From assembly GCA_035946615.1 (NCBI GenBank), contig DASYZB010000062.1, positions 1 through 57,528 of the forward strand: a stretch of 57,528 bases of DNA, written 5' to 3'. This stretch comes from Verrucomicrobiia bacterium. Lineage in GTDB: Bacteria; Verrucomicrobiota; Verrucomicrobiia; Limisphaerales; UBA8199. Of the stretch, positions 17,251 to 25,169 are shown in pieces (positions within the stretch are counted from its first letter, which is position 1; every line of letters starts with the position of its first letter). Under the pieces are notes generated by a model, which was given only the letters and a program-made list of their open reading frames with translations, was not told the origin of the DNA and did no database searches. A program made the translations under genes and the position numbers.

Positions 17251-17939
17251 GCCCTTCCAATCTTGGCGCAGCCGACGAAGACGGCCCCGGCTTCGACCAC
17301 GAGGTTGGCGGCCTCAATGTTTCCAAACAAACGGCAAGCGGCGCGGAGCAGCACCGTGCCGGAGGCGCACAAGTTGGCCGCTAATTCGCCTGAAATGTCT
17401 GCGCCACCCAGCCGGAGTGGCTCGGGCCACCGGAAATGGTGGCCCGCAGGGATAATCAAACGGCCTGTGCTGAAGGCGCCTTTGATATTGGCGTTGGTGT
17501 GAATTTCCAGAGTGCGTTCGGCAACCAGTTTGCCAATAAGGCGGCCTTTGACCACCGCCTCGCCGACCCGCGAATCGGTGTTCAGGACATACCCTTTGTC
17601 CTCAATTACCAGCCGCCCGTAAGTCCGGAAATTCTTCGAGACGGTCTTGTTGACGACGTAATCGCGCAGGTCCACATGGCTGCTGCAACGTTTGCACATT
17701 GTGGATTCGGCCGCTAAAGGCACATCGAGTTCGGTGCCGCACTGAAAACAAAGAACGCTCCTAACCCGGATTACGGTCTGAACGGGTTTGGATGCCGGGC
17801 GGAGCGTCTCCTGGACGCGGAAATGCTCGTGGCATTTCTTGCAGAGGGTCGAGTAGGCCTCGCGTGGTTCACGCTGGCTATGGCCGCATTTAGGGCATGA
17901 GACCGCAATGGTGTCCTTGGTTACAGGCATCGTTGGCAT
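17220..17939 (-). CDS. Bactofilin-like protein with N-terminal zinc ribbons
   Basis: 239 residues. The N-terminal part has two CxxC...CxxC clusters (CPKCGHSQ with CKKCHEHF, and CFQCGTEL with CKRCSSHV), which look like two zinc-ribbon units. From about residue 95 the sequence follows the bactofilin (polymer-forming cytoskeletal) beta-helix pattern: GRLVIEDKGYVL, GRLIGKLVAERTLEIHTNAN, IKGAFSTGRLIIPAG. Bactofilins polymerise into filaments that position cell-wall or envelope proteins. Zinc ribbons on a bactofilin are unusual and may bind a partner. It is followed in the same direction by no gene, but a second bactofilin lies ~110 nt upstream, so the two are probably an operon and may co-polymerise (inference). 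Confidence 0.82.
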   Translation of the reverse strand: MPTMPVTKDTIAVSCPKCGHSQREPREAYSTLCKKCHEHFRVQETLRPASKPVQTVIRVRSVLCFQCGTELDVPLAAESTMCKRCSSHVDLRDYVVNKTVSKNFRTYGRLVIEDKGYVLNTDSRVGEAVVKGRLIGKLVAERTLEIHTNANIKGAFSTGRLIIPAGHHFRWPEPLRLGGADISGELAANLCASGTVLLRAACRLFGNIEAANLVVEAGAVFVGCAKIGRAYRAKCASPR

Positions 17940-18048
17940 GCGGTCTCAGGCAAAGGTTGAAGGATGAGGCTTGAAGCGAGTTCATCCTCATCCTTCAGGC
18001 TCATCCCTTCCCGCCTGGGCCTTCCTCAAAAGCCCTTGCGTTGGAGAA

Positions 18049-18471
18049 TTAGAGGCCCGGGGCTTTGACCGGTGAATTGACCTTGGGGATATCTCCGCCG
18101 CGGGTTGGGGGCACAGCCGGAGAAACCTTGTTTGGATTGATTTCGCTCTTGCCGACGAAGGTGACTCCTTCTTCGATGACCAGCTTCGAGGCGCGAATGT
18201 CGCCAAACAGCTCGGTCTTGGCCTTGATATCGATTTTATCCTTGGCAATAACATTGCCGGTTATTTTGCCGCGCACGATGACCGAGCCGACGTCGATTGT
18301 TCCTTTGATGATAGCGTTATCCCCCAGGCTCAGAGTGCCTTCCGAAGCGATGTCGCCGTCCAGCTTCCCGTCAAAGGTCAGGTCACCGGAGAATTTCAGG
18401 GTGCCTTTGACCTCGACATCGGAGTTGAGAACGTTCTTGGACCCATTGTTGTTATTGGATGGAATGCTCAT
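18049..18471 (-). CDS. Bactofilin family cytoskeletal protein
   Basis: About 140 residues from ATG 18471 (MSIPSNNNNGSKNVLNSDVE); in-frame starts at 18516 and 18552 would add a basic leader and cannot be excluded. The core shows the typical bactofilin rhythm of short Gly- and Asp-marked beta-helix turns: VEVKGTLKFSGDLTFDGKLD, GTLSLGDNAIIKGTIDVGSV, TELFGDIRASKLVIEEGVTF. The ends are disordered and Pro/Asn rich, as in BacA-type proteins. It probably forms non-polar filaments at the membrane. Next to a zinc-ribbon bactofilin. Confidence 0.88.
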   Translation of the reverse strand: MSIPSNNNNGSKNVLNSDVEVKGTLKFSGDLTFDGKLDGDIASEGTLSLGDNAIIKGTIDVGSVIVRGKITGNVIAKDKIDIKAKTELFGDIRASKLVIEEGVTFVGKSEINPNKVSPAVPPTRGGDIPKVNSPVKAPGL

Positions 18472-18587
18472 GTTGGTCGATATGATTGTTTGCTTTCGGA
18501 ATTGAAGTTTAGCCATCCGGGGTTGGAAACCAGAGCGAAACCTCGCGGCCACTACCTAGGATTTTCCTAGCGCAGACGGGCCTCAGA

Positions 18588-18641
18588 CCGTGGCTCGGGC
18601 ATCATGCCCGAGTCCCCACCGGCGAGAGGCCCGTGCCACGG
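18588..18641. repeat. Nested palindrome (REP-like element or terminator)
   Basis: Outer arms CCGTGGC (18588-18594) and GCCACGG (18635-18641) enclose a near-perfect palindrome CTCGGGCATCATGCCCGAG (18594-18612). It lies between the stop of the M20 peptidase gene and the bactofilin gene, both on the minus strand, so it may terminate the former. Confidence 0.6.
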
Positions 18642-18678
18642 CCAGACCGGGTTCGATCCGCCAGGAATGGAACAAGAA

Positions 18679-19908
18679 TCAAAATAAATCCGCTAACGCC
18701 GAAATGGCCATCGTGTTCAGCAGCGCCTTGGGCACGAAAGAACTTACCTCGACAAACTCGGGGAGCTTCGAACCGTCTGGCGTACGCTCCGAACAATGGT
18801 CGTTGTCGCCCCACGGGCCGAGGCCGTCGAGGGTGGGAACGACATCCCAGAGCAGATTGCCATCACTGAGGCCGCCGCGCTCCTCGAGGCCAACCGGCAA
18901 TTTGAGTTGGCGCCCCGTCCGTTGCCAGAGGTCTATCAAACGGTCCGTAGCCGCATTGCGGGGCCAAGGGCGAGTTTCGCTGGTAATTTCCACTGAGACC
19001 GCGCAGGGATAGCCGTCGGCAGGACTGGCAATTGCGCCCGAGCCGGCGAGGGCTAAAACCTGGGTCTTGGCCTGTTCATAGGTTTCGGCTGAAAACGCGC
19101 GAAACTCTCCTTCGGCAACCGCTTCGTGTGGGACCCGGTTGAGCACGGTCCCGCCTAAGACTGTGCCGGCGTTGAAGGTGAGATCGCGGGCGTAGTTTGT
19201 CAGGGCAGCCAATTGCTGCAGCGTGAGGGCCAATTGCGTGATAGCGTTGGCGCCATGCTCGTGCTTTCCGCCAGCATGCGCGCCCCGGCCCCGGACGGTA
19301 ATGCGCCATGTAGCGCGGCCCTTGCGCGCGGCCACGAGCATTCTGTTGGCGGCGGAGCGACCCTCGGCCTCGAAGACCAGCGCCGCCAGTGTCTTGTCGT
19401 TGAGGTTGCGGCAGCATAGGCCGCCAAAATCAGGCGCAAAGGTTTCCTCAGCCGCGTCCCAGAGGAGGTTCCAGGTGAGTTCATCGAATACCTGCGGCGC
19501 CTTGTTGCGCAAGGCCGAGAGCACCAGCCACATCATCACCGTGCCGCCTTTGATGTCATTGGTTCCCGGACCATAGATGCGGTCGCCTTCGTGCATCCAG
19601 CGAAAGCCGTTGGCGGCTTCTTCTTCGGGAGGAAAGACGGTATCGAGATGCGAAACCATCGCGATGTTCCGGGCTGAGCGGCCAGGCCGGGTGAGCACCA
19701 GGTGATCGCCATAGCGCGGGTTTGTTGCGGGGACGAATTGCGGCCTGAACCCGAGTGGCGCGAAGGATGTTGCTGTTAACCGGGCAAGTTGGTTCACGCC
19801 TTGGCGGTTTTCGGTAAAGCTGTTGATCGCGACCATCTCGCGGAGCATTTGCAATGCGGCAGGCATCTGGCTTTCGAGATAATGCTGGATAGCGCCTGGT
19901 TCTTGCAT
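18679..19908 (-). CDS. M20 family metallopeptidase (ArgE/DapE/carboxypeptidase G2-like)
   Basis: 409 residues, with the two-zinc M20 active site visible: VSHLDTVFP (His87, Asp89), GPGTNDIKGG (bridging Asp118) and DAAEET (catalytic Glu154, metal ligand Glu155). The lid/dimerisation domain is marked by RGRGAHAGGKHEHGANAI. The final metal-binding His is probably in DNDHCSERT near the C-terminus. No signal peptide, so a cytoplasmic amidohydrolase acting on an acylated amino acid or a C-terminal glutamate is likely; the exact substrate cannot be told. Start ATG 19908 is the only one in keeping with the family length. Confidence 0.9.
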   Translation of the reverse strand: MQEPGAIQHYLESQMPAALQMLREMVAINSFTENRQGVNQLARLTATSFAPLGFRPQFVPATNPRYGDHLVLTRPGRSARNIAMVSHLDTVFPPEEEAANGFRWMHEGDRIYGPGTNDIKGGTVMMWLVLSALRNKAPQVFDELTWNLLWDAAEETFAPDFGGLCCRNLNDKTLAALVFEAEGRSAANRMLVAARKGRATWRITVRGRGAHAGGKHEHGANAITQLALTLQQLAALTNYARDLTFNAGTVLGGTVLNRVPHEAVAEGEFRAFSAETYEQAKTQVLALAGSGAIASPADGYPCAVSVEITSETRPWPRNAATDRLIDLWQRTGRQLKLPVGLEERGGLSDGNLLWDVVPTLDGLGPWGDNDHCSERTPDGSKLPEFVEVSSFVPKALLNTMAISALADLF

Positions 19909-20473
19909 GGGCGCTGAGGGTGCAAAGAAAGCGGTGGCCGGTCAACTGCGCGGTAAGGGAGGGAGTTCTACATGCGTAAGTCTAAGGCGTAACGATTCAG
20001 TTTGAACAGGAGACAACAGAAAGCGGAGCGTGAACAGAAAGCCGACACTGTGTCTTGCACCCTTGTGGCTGGTCACTGGACGGTGAGGCGCCGTTTGTGC
20101 CTCTGTTGCCCACAAAAGTGCTTCAAAAATTCCGTTCTCTCCGTTTATTCCTGTTTCTTTCCGTTTCGTTCTGCATGTTTCCGGTTAAGCCGGAAACAAT
20201 TAATTTAGGGACTACTCGCTTTCTTCTGAGGCGCTCCTGGTTTAGCCTCCCCGGCGCGCAAACGAATCGAACGCGGGCATCTATTTCAGAAGCTCTCCTC
20301 TTGGTTGTATTGGTCTCGGTCTGGGCCAGTTCAGCGCGCTGGACGAAAGCTTCGGCCTGAACATTGGGCGCACGCCATTTTCGACCGGTCATGAGCAGGC
20401 GGGTGAAATTGCAGAGCAACAAGCGGCCGGGGTTCAAGGGATTTACAGCGCGGCCTGATGCTGCCATGCAGAA
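19909..20473. other. Intergenic stretch with a short hairpin, no gene recognised
   Basis: 565 nt. It contains a perfect 8-bp hairpin GTTTCCGG-TTAAG-CCGGAAAC at 20177-20197, followed by TTAGGGACTACTC at 20203-20215, which resembles the TTAGGGACTCCTC core of the leader-like repeats at 13.6 and 15.8 kb. Open frames here are short and show no recognisable domain. Confidence 0.5.
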
Positions 20474-20860
20474 ATGAGAAAACAATATCACATGCGCCAC
20501 TCAGAGCGCGGGTTGCTGGCGTGGGACGTTGATCGGTTGATCCGTCTTACCTCGGGGCAGGAGCCTATCGAGTTGCCTCTCCAGAATATCCGGGAACTCG
20601 ACGAGGTTTTCTGGTTCTCTTCTAATGGCGCTCCTCCAACGTGCCGGCGAGTCGCGGAACACACCCTGTTGATTAACCAGACAAGTTTGGACCATCCGAT
20701 TATCCTCGATCCCGAGGGGCGCGTTATGGATGGCATGCATCGGGTGTGCAAGGCCTTGATCGGTGGATGGAAGACTATCAAGGCCTTCCGTTTGTCAGCC
20801 ATGCCGGAACCTGATTTCGTTGGAGTTCCAGCGGATCAGTTGCCATACGAAACCGTGTGA
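20474..20860 (+). CDS. Small hypothetical protein with ParB-nuclease-like motif
   Basis: 128 residues. The segment HPIILDPEGRVMDGMHRVCK resembles the DGxHR motif of ParB/Srx-type domains, in which a Gly-His-Arg turn binds nucleotide or acts catalytically. The protein contains little else, so it may be a single-domain member. The first ~45 residues (AWDVDRLIRLTSGQEPIELP) are a probable helical part of the same domain. A second ATG at 20492 is possible. It is followed by a degraded fragment and another orphan gene, suggesting an accessory stretch. Function unknown. Confidence 0.72.
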   Translation: MRKQYHMRHSERGLLAWDVDRLIRLTSGQEPIELPLQNIRELDEVFWFSSNGAPPTCRRVAEHTLLINQTSLDHPIILDPEGRVMDGMHRVCKALIGGWKTIKAFRLSAMPEPDFVGVPADQLPYETV

Positions 20861-21016
20861 AACACAACCGAGAGCATCGATGCGGTGGTTCGGAAGGGCG
20901 TGGCGCCGTTCCTGAAGACATTTGGATTTCGACGGCGTGGCAATTTCTTTGCGCGACCATTTTTTCACGGCTGGCGACCGATTGAACGTCAGCGATGGCG
21001 CAAATCGCTGACCTGA
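20861..21016 (+). pseudogene. Fragment resembling DUF4304 N-terminus
   Basis: In the same frame, directly after the stop of the preceding gene, the translation reads SIDAVVRKGVAPFLKTFGFR then RRGNFFARPF and stops at 21016. DUF4304 proteins begin with a helix followed by LKxxGFxRRGxxF, which this matches; the rest of the domain is missing and there is no start codon. I read it as a decayed fragment. Confidence 0.45.
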
Positions 21017-21111
21017 TCAATGAGGGCAGGGAAAGGGTTTCTAAAGCAAATGCTTTTGAATGTTATCTGGCCTAAAACCTGCTATTTCAAAGTGTCTATG
21101 GGCAGAGCGAT

Positions 21112-21624
21112 ATGAACCAGACCGAGAAACCTGCGCCTTCCAAGCGGTTTAGAGCACGACAGTGCGAGGTTTGGCGGCTGCTCGAAGTTCCCAACGGCTT
21201 GATGCGTAATGCGGCCTTGAGCATCGCGGAAGAACTTGAGGCTGAATTCGTCCACGCCTGGGGGCTTGTCAGCGACACCGATGGTGCGTCACTGGATATG
21301 AAAATGATGGCCGCAAGGAATTGCGACAACTTCCAGCATTGTTTTGATCACTGCACCTGCTATTACGAGGCCAAAAACAGGTCACACGTGGTTGTCACTC
21401 AGCCATATCGCGAGCCCGGTGAAGCGGTCGAATTGTTGCGGCAGGGCCTGGTCATCCCCGGGAAGGTGGAGCCTGAGATCATCGCGGCTCCCGAATGGGC
21501 ATTCTATTATCCGTTTTACGCGACGTTGATCGTGGTGAAGTTCCCGCCCGGCTACGAGCGCATTTTGAAGGCGATTAATCGGTTGTGGTCGCCGACGGCG
21601 CAGTGGAGCCTGGACCGTAATTAA
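21112..21624 (+). CDS. Hypothetical protein
   Basis: 170 residues from ATG 21112, with no domain that I recognise. It is soluble, with cysteines clustered around residues 71-85 (NCDNFQHCFDHCTCYYEAKN), which may bind a metal. The C-terminal half is more hydrophobic (PEWAFYYPFYATLIVVKFP). Codon use resembles neighbours, and the frame is clean over its full length, supporting a real gene. It lies in the accessory stretch with the ParB-like gene and converges on the lectin gene 6 nt downstream. Confidence 0.7.
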   Translation: MNQTEKPAPSKRFRARQCEVWRLLEVPNGLMRNAALSIAEELEAEFVHAWGLVSDTDGASLDMKMMAARNCDNFQHCFDHCTCYYEAKNRSHVVVTQPYREPGEAVELLRQGLVIPGKVEPEIIAAPEWAFYYPFYATLIVVKFPPGYERILKAINRLWSPTAQWSLDRN

Positions 21625-21630
21625 TGACCC

Positions 21631-22764
21631 TCAGGGTCGCAAACGAAAGAACATCTGGGGGACCGATGCAGGAGTTGCCACACTGAATGTCCCGGCGGCC
21701 GCATTGGTGAGGAGCGTATAAGATACTGGGGAAAAGGGGACCGACAAATTGGTCGTGCCTTCCAATACTGCATTAGGCATCGCTATCGGCCATGAAAACT
21801 GCAGACCAGCGCCGTTCTGCCGGGAGACGGCGAGCCGAGGGATGATCTCGACAACGCCATTGAACGGAAGGCCAATAGGGTCGGCAGTCCGGTCGCTCCA
21901 ATCGTTCCAGGAGCCAGGCTGGTTGAAATTCGGATAGTATATTACGACGTAACGCTCGATTCCTCCAGTGTTGTTCGGTTCACCCGAAGCCCGGTTTGTG
22001 TAGGTGAGCGGTTCGCCGCTCACCCAAGTGAAATCGAATGCCTGCGCCGCGTCGTTAAGCCCGACCCACAAGAGCCGCTGCTGTCCCCCATAGCTGCCAA
22101 ACGTGTTGAAAATCCAGTCCTGCTCGGCTTGATCCCTGACCGTAGCCAAGTGGCCGCCGACTGATTCGGCCAGCGCCTCGGATTCTGTCCAATTCGCGTT
22201 GGTGAGAAGCAAATAATAATGGTTGTTCCCCGGGTTGAGCATCAACGCCGTTAGGACAAACGGGAAAGCCGGGATCACCTCGACGACGCCATTTAATGGC
22301 AGGCCGGAAGGGTCGTGCAACCGATTCGTCCAATCATTCCACTTTCCGGGCTGGTTGAAGTTTGGGTAGTACATCGCCACATACCTTTCAACCCCTCCGG
22401 CATTATTGGGCTCCCCTGCGGCCCAGTTCGAGTAGGTAAACGGTTCGCCGCTCAGCCACGTAAAATCGAAGGCCACGTTGGTGTCGTTGAGGCCAATCCA
22501 TAGCAGGTGCTGATTGCCGCCGTAACTCCCAAAAGTATTGAGAATCCAATCCTGTTCGGCTTGATTACGGACCGTGGCAAGATTCCCGCCCATCAAGGCC
22601 GCTTCGGCCTCAGAGTCGGTCCAGACGGCATTTTTCAACAACAGGTACTCATGGTTGTTATTCGTGTTAAGGATTAGCGGGCTCAAAGGAACCGGAAGAG
22701 CTATAGCCTGTGGGGCGAGTAAAAGGGTGGCAAGAACCAAGATTCTCTCAAGGCGGCTAAGCAT
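21631..22764 (-). CDS. Secreted protein with two tandem C-type lectin domains
   Basis: 377 residues with a signal peptide (ILVLATLLLAPQAIALPVPL). Two near-identical C-type lectin domains follow (about residues 38-165 and 172-300), each opening NH(E/Y)YLLL and containing WIGLND or WVGLND, GEPNN and WNDW. EPN and WND are the Ca2+/sugar ligands of mannose-type lectins, which suggests binding of mannose- or GlcNAc-like sugars. Neither domain contains a cysteine, so the family's usual disulfides are absent. A C-terminal tail ends MFFRLRP, like the YRV-type tails of other exported proteins here. A run of ten Gs lies 17 nt before the start codon. Confidence 0.88.
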   Translation of the reverse strand: MLSRLERILVLATLLLAPQAIALPVPLSPLILNTNNNHEYLLLKNAVWTDSEAEAALMGGNLATVRNQAEQDWILNTFGSYGGNQHLLWIGLNDTNVAFDFTWLSGEPFTYSNWAAGEPNNAGGVERYVAMYYPNFNQPGKWNDWTNRLHDPSGLPLNGVVEVIPAFPFVLTALMLNPGNNHYYLLLTNANWTESEALAESVGGHLATVRDQAEQDWIFNTFGSYGGQQRLLWVGLNDAAQAFDFTWVSGEPLTYTNRASGEPNNTGGIERYVVIYYPNFNQPGSWNDWSDRTADPIGLPFNGVVEIIPRLAVSRQNGAGLQFSWPIAMPNAVLEGTTNLSVPFSPVSYTLLTNAAAGTFSVATPASVPQMFFRLRP

Positions 22765-22780
22765 AAGGTTGCCAAGTGTA

Positions 22781-22790
22781 CCCCCCCCCC
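22781..22790. other. Homopolymer C10/G10 tract in the lectin gene leader
   Basis: Ten Cs on the plus strand (Gs on the coding strand), ending 17 nt upstream of the lectin ATG. Such tracts slip during replication and can change promoter or ribosome-site spacing. Confidence 0.9.
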
Positions 22791-22821
22791 GAGCCGAGTG
22801 TCAAATCTGGGGGTTTAAATC

Positions 22822-24948
22822 TCAACGTGTCAAAAAGCGGGCGTCCGCATAAAGGCCGATTTCCTTGAACGGGATGGGGTCAAAGCCGGGGTGGTTCAAT
22901 TCAAATTTCACCGGGTCCCACACGAATTCCTTATCCGGGAGAATGGCGTTGTCCTCTGCATCGAGATTGCCGGGGGCGCGCCTTAACAATTCTCCGCAAC
23001 GCCACCCCAGGTTTCGGCGGATATGGTTGCGGTTTGGGTTCTCAGCAAGTTGGGCCAGGTCAGGATATTTTCGCAGGTATAGTGTTGGATCAATTTCGGG
23101 GGATTCCAGGGAGGTTGCAACATATTGGCGCCAGCGTTTACTGTCCCACGGGGAGCAGCTCACCATGGCCGCGCATTGGATAAAGAGGTTGTTCTCGACG
23201 ACGTTGTCTTTTCCACCATGAATTTGGATTCCACCGAAACCGAGTTTTCCCGCCGAGCAGCGTTCGAAGACATTTCCATAAATCAGCGTTCCACAGATAG
23301 CGTCGTCGAGGCGGATGCCAGCCTGGCCGCACTTGGGTTGTTCGCCGGCAGCGCGCCAGTTGCCGATGTGATGAAAATAATTGTAACGAAAAACGTTACC
23401 GCGGAAGGTGGGGTTTGCAAACATATCGACGCCGCCCTGGTCGTCCGATTCCGTGACGACGTTATACACCTCGTTATATTGGATGCTGTGGTTGTTGCCA
23501 GCGACGCGCATGGCGCTGCTGGGGATGTCGTGCATCCGGTTATGTTCTAACCGGTTGCCGACACCATCGAGGACTACGGCGGGGGTGTAGGTGTGGTCGA
23601 TGCGAGATAAATCATGGATGTCACAGTTCTCGACAAAGTGCCCGCCTGGTTCGAGCGATTTGCGGTCTCCACCAGAAATCAGTGTTCCCCCACGGCCCAT
23701 GGAGTAGATATCACAAGCAAGTAATCCATGCTGGTGGCCGCCCCGAATTTCAACGCCGTTCCCAGCAAAGTGGCGCACGACGCACCCCGCAAACAGACAA
23801 TGCGCACCGCCGCGGACATGGATGGCATCGGCGCTGCCGAACTCCCAGGTCACGCCGCTAAAGCATACCCAGGAGGCGTTGTCGAGGTTGACCATTGGAG
23901 CATCGAATCTGGACAACTCGATGGTGGCCCGCCGCGGATCGGAGGGGGGATAAAAAAGCACCTGGGCACCCTTGCTGTCCAGGTACCATTCGCCCGGGGC
24001 GTCCAGTTCGCTCATGGCGTTCACGGCATAAAACGGCGCGCCGACGCTGAAACCATAGGTGTGCCAAGGCTGAGCCAGGGTGATCAATCGCTGGCGCGGA
24101 GCGATGCTGGCCACGCGCTCGTAGGAATCAGCCCAATCCCAAAACCAATAGCCGTAGAGCAGCAAATCCGGCTCATTGGCCCAGCGGCTTGGCCTGTCGC
24201 CTTCGTAGAAGAACTTGCCGGTTTTGCTGCCTTGGCGATCGTAGCCTTTGGTGCCGTCTTTGACCGCGACCTGGCTGATGTGCAAGAACCCCTGATTGGG
24301 GCCGCGGGCCAGCAGCATGGCCTGCCCGTTGAAGAACAGCTCGTGCGCAGGGTGCGTTTGAAAACCGTTACCACTGGCGAACCCGCCCAATTTCAATGGC
24401 AGGAGATGGGTGATGCCCAAAGCCCGCAAATTCACGAGCCAGATTTTGGACCGCGCTTCTGGCGGGAGCAGGGCATAGCCGTCGGCGTCGGAGAGCCTGC
24501 GCCAGCCAGTCAATTGCGTGCCGCCGCAAAAGATTGGCTGCTCACCAGGCGCCGCACGAAACACCACGGGCGCGGATTCAGTCCCTGAGTCGGTTTCCGA
24601 GACTGAGAAGGTTCGGCTCACATGATAGGCGCCGCCGTGCACCAGCACCTCGACCGTGCCGGCGGGCAAGGACCCGCTGTGGCGGCGCGTCCGGATTTCG
24701 TTGCGCGCTCTTTGGAGGCTGGCGAACGGCTGCTCTGCAGAGCCGTTTCCCGCGTCGTTGCCTTGTGAAGAAACATGCAGGGTCAGGCCAGGAGCCGGCC
24801 AGGGAGGCAATGCCAGACGGATGCTGACGTTGGTTCGCAAGGGCAGGGGAGCGACTGCCTTTTCGGGTGCATGGGCAGGCTCGACGCCTGAAGAGACGGT
24901 GACCACGAACGATGCGAAACCCACCAAGGGCAACCGGGGAAATCTCAT
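22822..24948 (-). CDS. Secreted right-handed parallel beta-helix protein
   Basis: About 708 residues from ATG 24948, which opens a good signal peptide (MRFPRLPLVGFASFVVTVSS ending near AHA); the frame is open 54 codons further upstream without signal character. Residues ~50-100 (LTLHVSSQGNDAGNGSAEQP) match the start of DUF1565/Pel9-type beta-helix proteins. The long central part repeats Asn-rich turns typical of a parallel beta-helix (NRLEHNRMHDIPSSAMRVAG, NHSIQYNEVYN, NVVENNLFIQC). Members are polysaccharide lyases, hydrolases or binding proteins. No catalytic residues can be assigned, so polysaccharide degradation is inference. Confidence 0.85.
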   Translation of the reverse strand: MRFPRLPLVGFASFVVTVSSGVEPAHAPEKAVAPLPLRTNVSIRLALPPWPAPGLTLHVSSQGNDAGNGSAEQPFASLQRARNEIRTRRHSGSLPAGTVEVLVHGGAYHVSRTFSVSETDSGTESAPVVFRAAPGEQPIFCGGTQLTGWRRLSDADGYALLPPEARSKIWLVNLRALGITHLLPLKLGGFASGNGFQTHPAHELFFNGQAMLLARGPNQGFLHISQVAVKDGTKGYDRQGSKTGKFFYEGDRPSRWANEPDLLLYGYWFWDWADSYERVASIAPRQRLITLAQPWHTYGFSVGAPFYAVNAMSELDAPGEWYLDSKGAQVLFYPPSDPRRATIELSRFDAPMVNLDNASWVCFSGVTWEFGSADAIHVRGGAHCLFAGCVVRHFAGNGVEIRGGHQHGLLACDIYSMGRGGTLISGGDRKSLEPGGHFVENCDIHDLSRIDHTYTPAVVLDGVGNRLEHNRMHDIPSSAMRVAGNNHSIQYNEVYNVVTESDDQGGVDMFANPTFRGNVFRYNYFHHIGNWRAAGEQPKCGQAGIRLDDAICGTLIYGNVFERCSAGKLGFGGIQIHGGKDNVVENNLFIQCAAMVSCSPWDSKRWRQYVATSLESPEIDPTLYLRKYPDLAQLAENPNRNHIRRNLGWRCGELLRRAPGNLDAEDNAILPDKEFVWDPVKFELNHPGFDPIPFKEIGLYADARFLTR

Positions 24949-25169
24949 GAGCAGCGAGCGAATTGCCGGAGGAACATAAGACGACGTGAGAGCACGTTTT
25001 AAAAAAATGGCGCCGCCATCCTCCACGTTCTCGATTTTCCAGGTGTTTCGAGAACGAGGACCAAGGGAGAGCCGGCCATTTCCAAAACACGCTCTGAGAA
25101 AAGAAATCATGAGAATCCGAAGTTAGATGCGCCTTATGGGATGTGATTCGCGTCTGGATGATAGAGTGC

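Noticed and set aside
20123-20500. A 125-codon minus-strand frame in the gap before the ParB-like gene
   Set aside because: No domain recognised, basic composition, and it overlaps the start of the plus-strand gene; I treat it as chance.
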